A DNA stretch of 64,000 bases, taken from Bacteriovorax sp. BSW11_IV (GTDB lineage: Bacteria; Bdellovibrionota; Bacteriovoracia; Bacteriovoracales; Bacteriovoracaceae). Made by a program: the position numbers and the translations under genes. Positions 61,380 to 64,000 of this stretch are shown piece by piece. Under the pieces are notes generated by a model, which was given only the letters and a program-made list of their open reading frames with translations, searched no databases and was not told the DNA's origin. The stretch spans positions 1 through 64,000 of the forward strand of contig NZ_AUNE01000002.1 of the NCBI RefSeq assembly GCF_000447755.1. Direction: 5' to 3'. Within the stretch, counting starts at the first letter, position 1, and every line of letters starts with the position of its first letter.

Positions 61380-62736
61380 TTACTTCCATAAGTTCAGCAA
61401 TTGCGATTATTTTCTTGTATACTTTTTGATCCGCTCTTCCTTTAAAGATTTTTCCAACAAAAGGAATGCTTGATAGTAATGGCAATGAGTCCGTCTTTTG
61501 TGCCTTTATTTCCATTCCAACATCAAAAATGAGTGATGGTTTATTGGCATCAATATAGAAGATGCTTTTTTGCTTGTTCCCACTAATGGCTCCTTCTTCA
61601 GACGGACCTGTTAGTTCACTGTTGATATTAAGTTGAAAGCGATTGGCCTTCTTTGAGAGAACAATCTTCAACTTCATCCCTGCAAAATTCCATTGAGTAT
61701 TAGTGTTGTTCTCACTCATTGTCGTGTAGGGGATATCAGAACCCACCTGCAGTAATGATTCTTCATTTAGTTTTAAAAGAGTGGTTGGGGTTGCAATCGT
61801 TTCTACATTAATATCTTTCTTTTGGAGTTTGAATAAGTTGTTCTCAATAATGCTTTTTGCATCTCCGTAAAAAAGATCAGATAGAGGAAAGTTCAGTCCT
61901 GACAGACCAAAGTCTCTATCTTCACTATTAATCGTTTCCATCTGAAGGATTTTTACTTTTAGCTTATAATTTTTTGCGACGATTTCTTTTTTAGTAAGAT
62001 TTACAGCAAATCGCTCTTCCAGATTTTTTTCTTCTTGTTCATCAATGGCATATCCATTGGAGTAGAAACAATTGATTTCAATACCTGAAAGATTGCAATA
62101 GATCTCTATACCATAATATGTTTCAAAGTATTGATAGAGCTCTGAGATAACATTTTTAACTAGGCCTTTTGTTAATCTCACATTAAAAACAAAAAGTTCT
62201 TTTTCATTTTTAATAAGTTCTTTTAAGATTTTTAATTCATTAACTTTTTGTAGCTGGCCAGTTAATCCAATTTGATCACCATAAAAATCAACACTAAGAC
62301 CTAATTTTTTTCCTGTGTCTGCAAGGGCCAATAACTTGAGTTGCTTAACTTTTGTATAAACGTAGACTTTGAGTGTTTGTTCTTGGCCATTTTTTAACCA
62401 AAGGATAATTTCACTATAGCCTTGCTTCTTTGCCTTTAGCAGGATTGATCCCTTTTTAGAGTTTGACTTAAGTGCCACAACTTCGTTATTCGAAATCGTG
62501 TAACGCGATATGTCTTTGATTGAAATCTCTTTGTGTTCACCTAGGCTCAGTAAAATCTTTTGAGTTTGTTCTATCTGATTTCCATAGCTTGGGCCTAGTG
62601 TCATGGTGAAAAGCCCCAAAATTACGTGAACTTTTACTAAGTCTTTGACAGAAATGAGCTTTATGGGTATAAATGTGTGCTTAGATTTTAATAATTTAAC
62701 CAATAATTGAAGTTGTACATATAGGAGCGAGATCAT
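61360..62736 (-). CDS. CpaC/RcpA-like outer-membrane secretin of the Tad-like cluster
   Basis: The open frame reaches up to 62934, but its first 66 codons are antisense to a well-supported plus-strand gene and its terminator, so the start is placed at the internal ATG 62736 (458 aa); a start at the TTG near 62703 is also possible. A hydrophobic export signal (LVKVHVILGLFTMTLGPSYG) ends near residue 52. It is followed by the pilus-secretin N domain (KILLSLGEHKEISIKDISRY ... GYSEIILWLKNG), BON-like repeats, and the secretin beta domain with VGSDIPYTTM and FAGMKLKIVLS. It would form the outer-membrane channel for the Tad system. Confidence 0.78.
   Translation of the reverse strand: MISLLYVQLQLLVKLLKSKHTFIPIKLISVKDLVKVHVILGLFTMTLGPSYGNQIEQTQKILLSLGEHKEISIKDISRYTISNNEVVALKSNSKKGSILLKAKKQGYSEIILWLKNGQEQTLKVYVYTKVKQLKLLALADTGKKLGLSVDFYGDQIGLTGQLQKVNELKILKELIKNEKELFVFNVRLTKGLVKNVISELYQYFETYYGIEIYCNLSGIEINCFYSNGYAIDEQEEKNLEERFAVNLTKKEIVAKNYKLKVKILQMETINSEDRDFGLSGLNFPLSDLFYGDAKSIIENNLFKLQKKDINVETIATPTTLLKLNEESLLQVGSDIPYTTMSENNTNTQWNFAGMKLKIVLSKKANRFQLNINSELTGPSEEGAISGNKQKSIFYIDANKPSLIFDVGMEIKAQKTDSLPLLSSIPFVGKIFKGRADQKVYKKIIAIAELMEVNDEPTN
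62645..62673 (+). promoter_or_regulatory. consensus sigma-70 promoter of the 43-aa gene
   Basis: TTGACA (62645-62650), exactly 17 bases, TATAAA (62668-62673). The predicted transcript starts near 62680, about 55 bases before the ATG. It is the strongest housekeeping-type promoter I find in the window. Confidence 0.8.
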
Positions 62737-62866
62737 GGTTTCAAGAACAAAAGCAACATGGACAAGAAGAGATAGAAAAACTAAAAATGCTGGTGCTAAA
62801 AGAAAAGCAGCTAACAGAAACAAAGGTACTACACCTAAGTTCTCTATCCACCCAGAGAAAAAATAA
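62735..62866 (+). CDS. 43-aa highly basic protein, unknown function
   Basis: Reads MVSRTKATWTRRDRKTKNAG and continues to IHPEKK; 17 of 43 residues are Lys or Arg and none is Cys, with an SR/KR-type composition that suggests RNA or ribosome binding. It has AGGAG at the right distance, a consensus promoter 60 bases upstream and a textbook terminator 26 bases downstream, so it is a complete, probably strongly expressed transcription unit. Its ATG lies back-to-back with the secretin ATG (shared CATG). It does not match L34, bTHX or other small ribosomal proteins I know. Confidence 0.8.
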   Translation: MVSRTKATWTRRDRKTKNAGAKRKAANRNKGTTPKFSIHPEKK

Positions 62867-62891
62867 TTCTTTCTAAGAATTTTTATATTTG

Positions 62892-62919
62892 AAAGGCTTC
62901 CTTCGTGGAGGCCTTTTTT
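62892..62919 (+). terminator. intrinsic terminator of the 43-aa gene
   Basis: AAAGGCTTCC (62892-62901) pairs with GGAGGCCTTT (62907-62916; one G-U), 5-base loop, with T running to 62919. It probably also ends minus-strand transcription coming from 62921. Confidence 0.9.
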
Positions 62920-62920
62920 A

Positions 62921-63235
62921 TTAATAAGTTTCATTCTTCAACTCCTCAAAGTCTTTTTGAAATAACAGTGCATATTTTCTCGGTAAATCAGTAGTGTTCA
63001 AATGAACGAATTTCATGTCTTCACCTTCAAAACAGACATGGAATAAAATTTTTGTGTAATCCATTGGTGCACAGGGATTGTCTTTTTGAACAAATGCGTA
63101 TGACGTCTCTGGTGCATGCTCTTTCATAAATTTTTGTGCCACTTCTACTAGGAAGTCTTTCTTCTTAAATGTGTAGACAATATCCTGAGCATAAGTAGAG
63201 CTTAGAATCATTAAAGAACTAAAAAATAATTTCAT
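62921..63235 (-). CDS. small secreted protein of the Tad-like cluster
   Basis: 104 aa with a signal peptide (1-16, STYA-Q). Mature residues start DIVYTFKKKDFLVEVAQKFM, which faintly resembles the beginning of a LysM peptidoglycan-binding motif (YTVKKGDTLxxIAKKF). Two cysteines (NPCAPM, FHVCFEG) may form a disulphide. It overlaps the upstream membrane protein by 17 bases, so it is part of the cluster. Confidence 0.7.
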   Translation of the reverse strand: MKLFFSSLMILSSTYAQDIVYTFKKKDFLVEVAQKFMKEHAPETSYAFVQKDNPCAPMDYTKILFHVCFEGEDMKFVHLNTTDLPRKYALLFQKDFEELKNETY

Positions 63236-63689
63236 AGGGACCTCCAGATTTTGTCGTTTTTGTATTTAGATTTAGACCTCGTGGAAAAGCATAGAGTTGG
63301 GCATTTGGATTTTTCATAATGACTTCGAGATCGTCTTTAGGGATCTCAACTTCATAAAGTTCACTCTTGTCGCTAAATATTTGATCTTCAGAATCTAGTC
63401 TCTTTAATATGAAGGCCTCTGGACTTAAGAGTTTATTGTTGGCGCCATACAAAGAAACTGGTGTCTTTCCATCTCGTAAAGATACGTGAGACTTTAGCTT
63501 CAAGCTCACAACACTTCCTGTGATTTTTATTTCTTCCACTTGTGTTCTCTCAATAGTCGGTGATGCGGCCATTAAGACAGTCAAATTGGTGATGATAAGA
63601 ACGACAATAAATTTGATGGTTAATTTCTTTTTGATTTTATTTTCAATTTCTTTTGGAAAGAGAAAGTCACTAGTCGTTGTTCCATTCAT
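63219..63689 (-). CDS. single-pass membrane protein of the Tad-like cluster
   Basis: 156 aa: a short cytoplasmic N terminus with a basic patch (KIKKKL), one transmembrane helix (about 25-43) and a periplasmic beta-rich domain of about 110 residues. It could occupy the place of CpaB/RcpC, which bridges membrane and secretin, but no SAF-domain motif can be confirmed. AAGGA stands 7 bases before the ATG. It overlaps both neighbours. Confidence 0.68.
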   Translation of the reverse strand: MNGTTTSDFLFPKEIENKIKKKLTIKFIVVLIITNLTVLMAASPTIERTQVEEIKITGSVVSLKLKSHVSLRDGKTPVSLYGANNKLLSPEAFILKRLDSEDQIFSDKSELYEVEIPKDDLEVIMKNPNAQLYAFPRGLNLNTKTTKSGGPYEIIF

Positions 63690-63819
63690 TTTTGAAATCC
63701 TTATGCTTGATAGAAAGTTCTTGTTTTGATTTTTCGAATAAGGCGACAGAGCTAAAACAAATAAGGGCCATCAATCCAAGCCAAATAGCCGTTTCCATTT
63801 CAAAGAAGCCTCGCTCCAT
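63670..63819 (-). CDS. short pilin-like (prepilin-type N terminus) membrane peptide
   Basis: 49 aa from the ATG at 63819: MERGFFEMETAIWLGLMALI, then a hydrophobic run and a charged tail. The ERG-FFEME arrangement with Glu five residues after the Gly is the prepilin-peptidase pattern, suggesting a Flp-type pilin or TadE/F-like pseudopilin. An in-frame ATG at 63924 has a good Shine-Dalgarno sequence, but the region between is better explained as the end of another gene in a different frame. The chosen start overlaps that gene by 49 bases and lacks a strong ribosome site, so the start is uncertain. Confidence 0.5.
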   Translation of the reverse strand: MERGFFEMETAIWLGLMALICFSSVALFEKSKQELSIKHKDFKNEWNND

Positions 63820-64000
63820 TGAGTTTTTACGGAGACTTTGCCTTCGTTGAGCGTGAAATCCCCTAGAAATGTTATTCTTTCCGAAATGTAACCACTGCTG
63901 TCTACACTTTGTTTGAGTTGCCATTGTTCCTTCTCGATGATGGTTCTGCCTTGTGTATCTCTTTGAAGCAGGACGAGCCCATTACGCTTCAGTGGTAAGC
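63771..64000 (-). CDS. C-terminal 75 residues of a protein cut by the window edge
   Basis: An uninterrupted frame enters from the right edge and stops at TGA 63771-63773. It reads as a normal protein (LPLKRNGLVLLQRDTQGRTI ... ISERITFLGDFTLNEGKVSV ... KWKRLFGLD), with alternating beta-type strands and balanced charge, while the competing frame in the same stretch has odd Arg/Gln-rich composition. It lacks a start within the window. By position it would be the upstream member of the Tad-like cluster, for example a TadE/TadG-like minor pilin (inference). Confidence 0.55.
   Translation of the reverse strand, partial: LPLKRNGLVLLQRDTQGRTIIEKEQWQLKQSVDSSGYISERITFLGDFTLNEGKVSVKTQWSEASLKWKRLFGLD

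Noticed and set aside
62737-62934. Upstream start of the secretin at 62934
   Set aside because: The extra 66 residues are antisense to the 43-aa gene and its terminator and form an odd Leu-rich stretch before the real export signal.
1-64000. tRNA, rRNA or known riboswitch genes
   Set aside because: Intergenic gaps are all under 300 bases and none shows a cloverleaf, an rRNA segment or a riboswitch pattern I recognise.

Overview
The window looks like chromosome of a low-GC, Gram-negative predatory bacterium of the Bacteriovoracaceae (Bacteriovorax/Halobacteriovorax type, Bdellovibrionota). This is an inference from the gene families: very large secreted fibre proteins like those of Bdellovibrio, many secreted peptidoglycan-, peptide- and nucleic-acid-degrading enzymes, a Tad-like secretion cluster and a strong in-frame G|GCC codon-pair habit. 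No rRNA, tRNA, IS element, CRISPR array or integrase was seen.

Layout. 1-5.1 kb (minus): a globin, a secreted papain-like protein, and a two-gene unit with a lysozyme-like/SH3 protein. 5.3-13.7 kb (plus): fibre/lectin locus 1, a 1578-aa fibre with a C-terminal S74 intramolecular chaperone followed by a 1193-aa protein with five fibrinogen-like GGGWT modules. 13.7-20.4 kb (plus): small secreted proteins, an operon of a molybdopterin-binding-like protein, a histidine kinase and an S1/P1 nuclease, a papain-type protease and a PAS kinase. 20.4-26.5 kb: pentapeptide protein, unknown secreted protein, PdxH, coiled-coil envelope protein, FeSOD and a HExxH protein. 26.7-29.5 kb: a compact nuoBCDI. 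29.6-34.1 kb: chemoreceptor, L,D-transpeptidase-like protein, alpha/beta hydrolase and M14 carboxypeptidase-like protein.

34.2-53.1 kb (minus) is the most remarkable part: a 19-kb surface-adhesion island with three more giant fibres (1461, 1618 and 1362 aa), a second five-module fibrinogen-like lectin (1211 aa) carrying a LamG-like insertion, and a Ser-rich membrane-anchored protein. The three fibres share near-identical N-terminal and shaft blocks but have different C-terminal tips; one tip is of the phage receptor-binding type. Both S74-bearing fibres have a fibrinogen-like partner gene directly behind them, at both loci.

The promoters of the fibre genes, the Ser-rich gene, the coiled-coil gene and perhaps the HExxH gene contain sigma-28 (FliA)-like elements. 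This suggests they are produced with the motility programme, as expected for attack-phase prey-recognition fibres. Several other genes have inverted repeats covering or flanking the ribosome binding site.

53.3-64 kb: a class-I glutamine-amidotransferase-like protein, a YdcZ-type transporter, an rRNA-methyltransferase-like protein, a TadB/TadC-like membrane protein, EttA, aspartate kinase, and a minus-strand Tad-like cluster (ATPase, secretin, small envelope proteins, pilin-like peptide, one gene cut by the window edge). A 43-aa basic protein gene with its own consensus promoter, Shine-Dalgarno sequence and terminator lies antisense within the apparent secretin reading frame, so the secretin start has been moved downstream.
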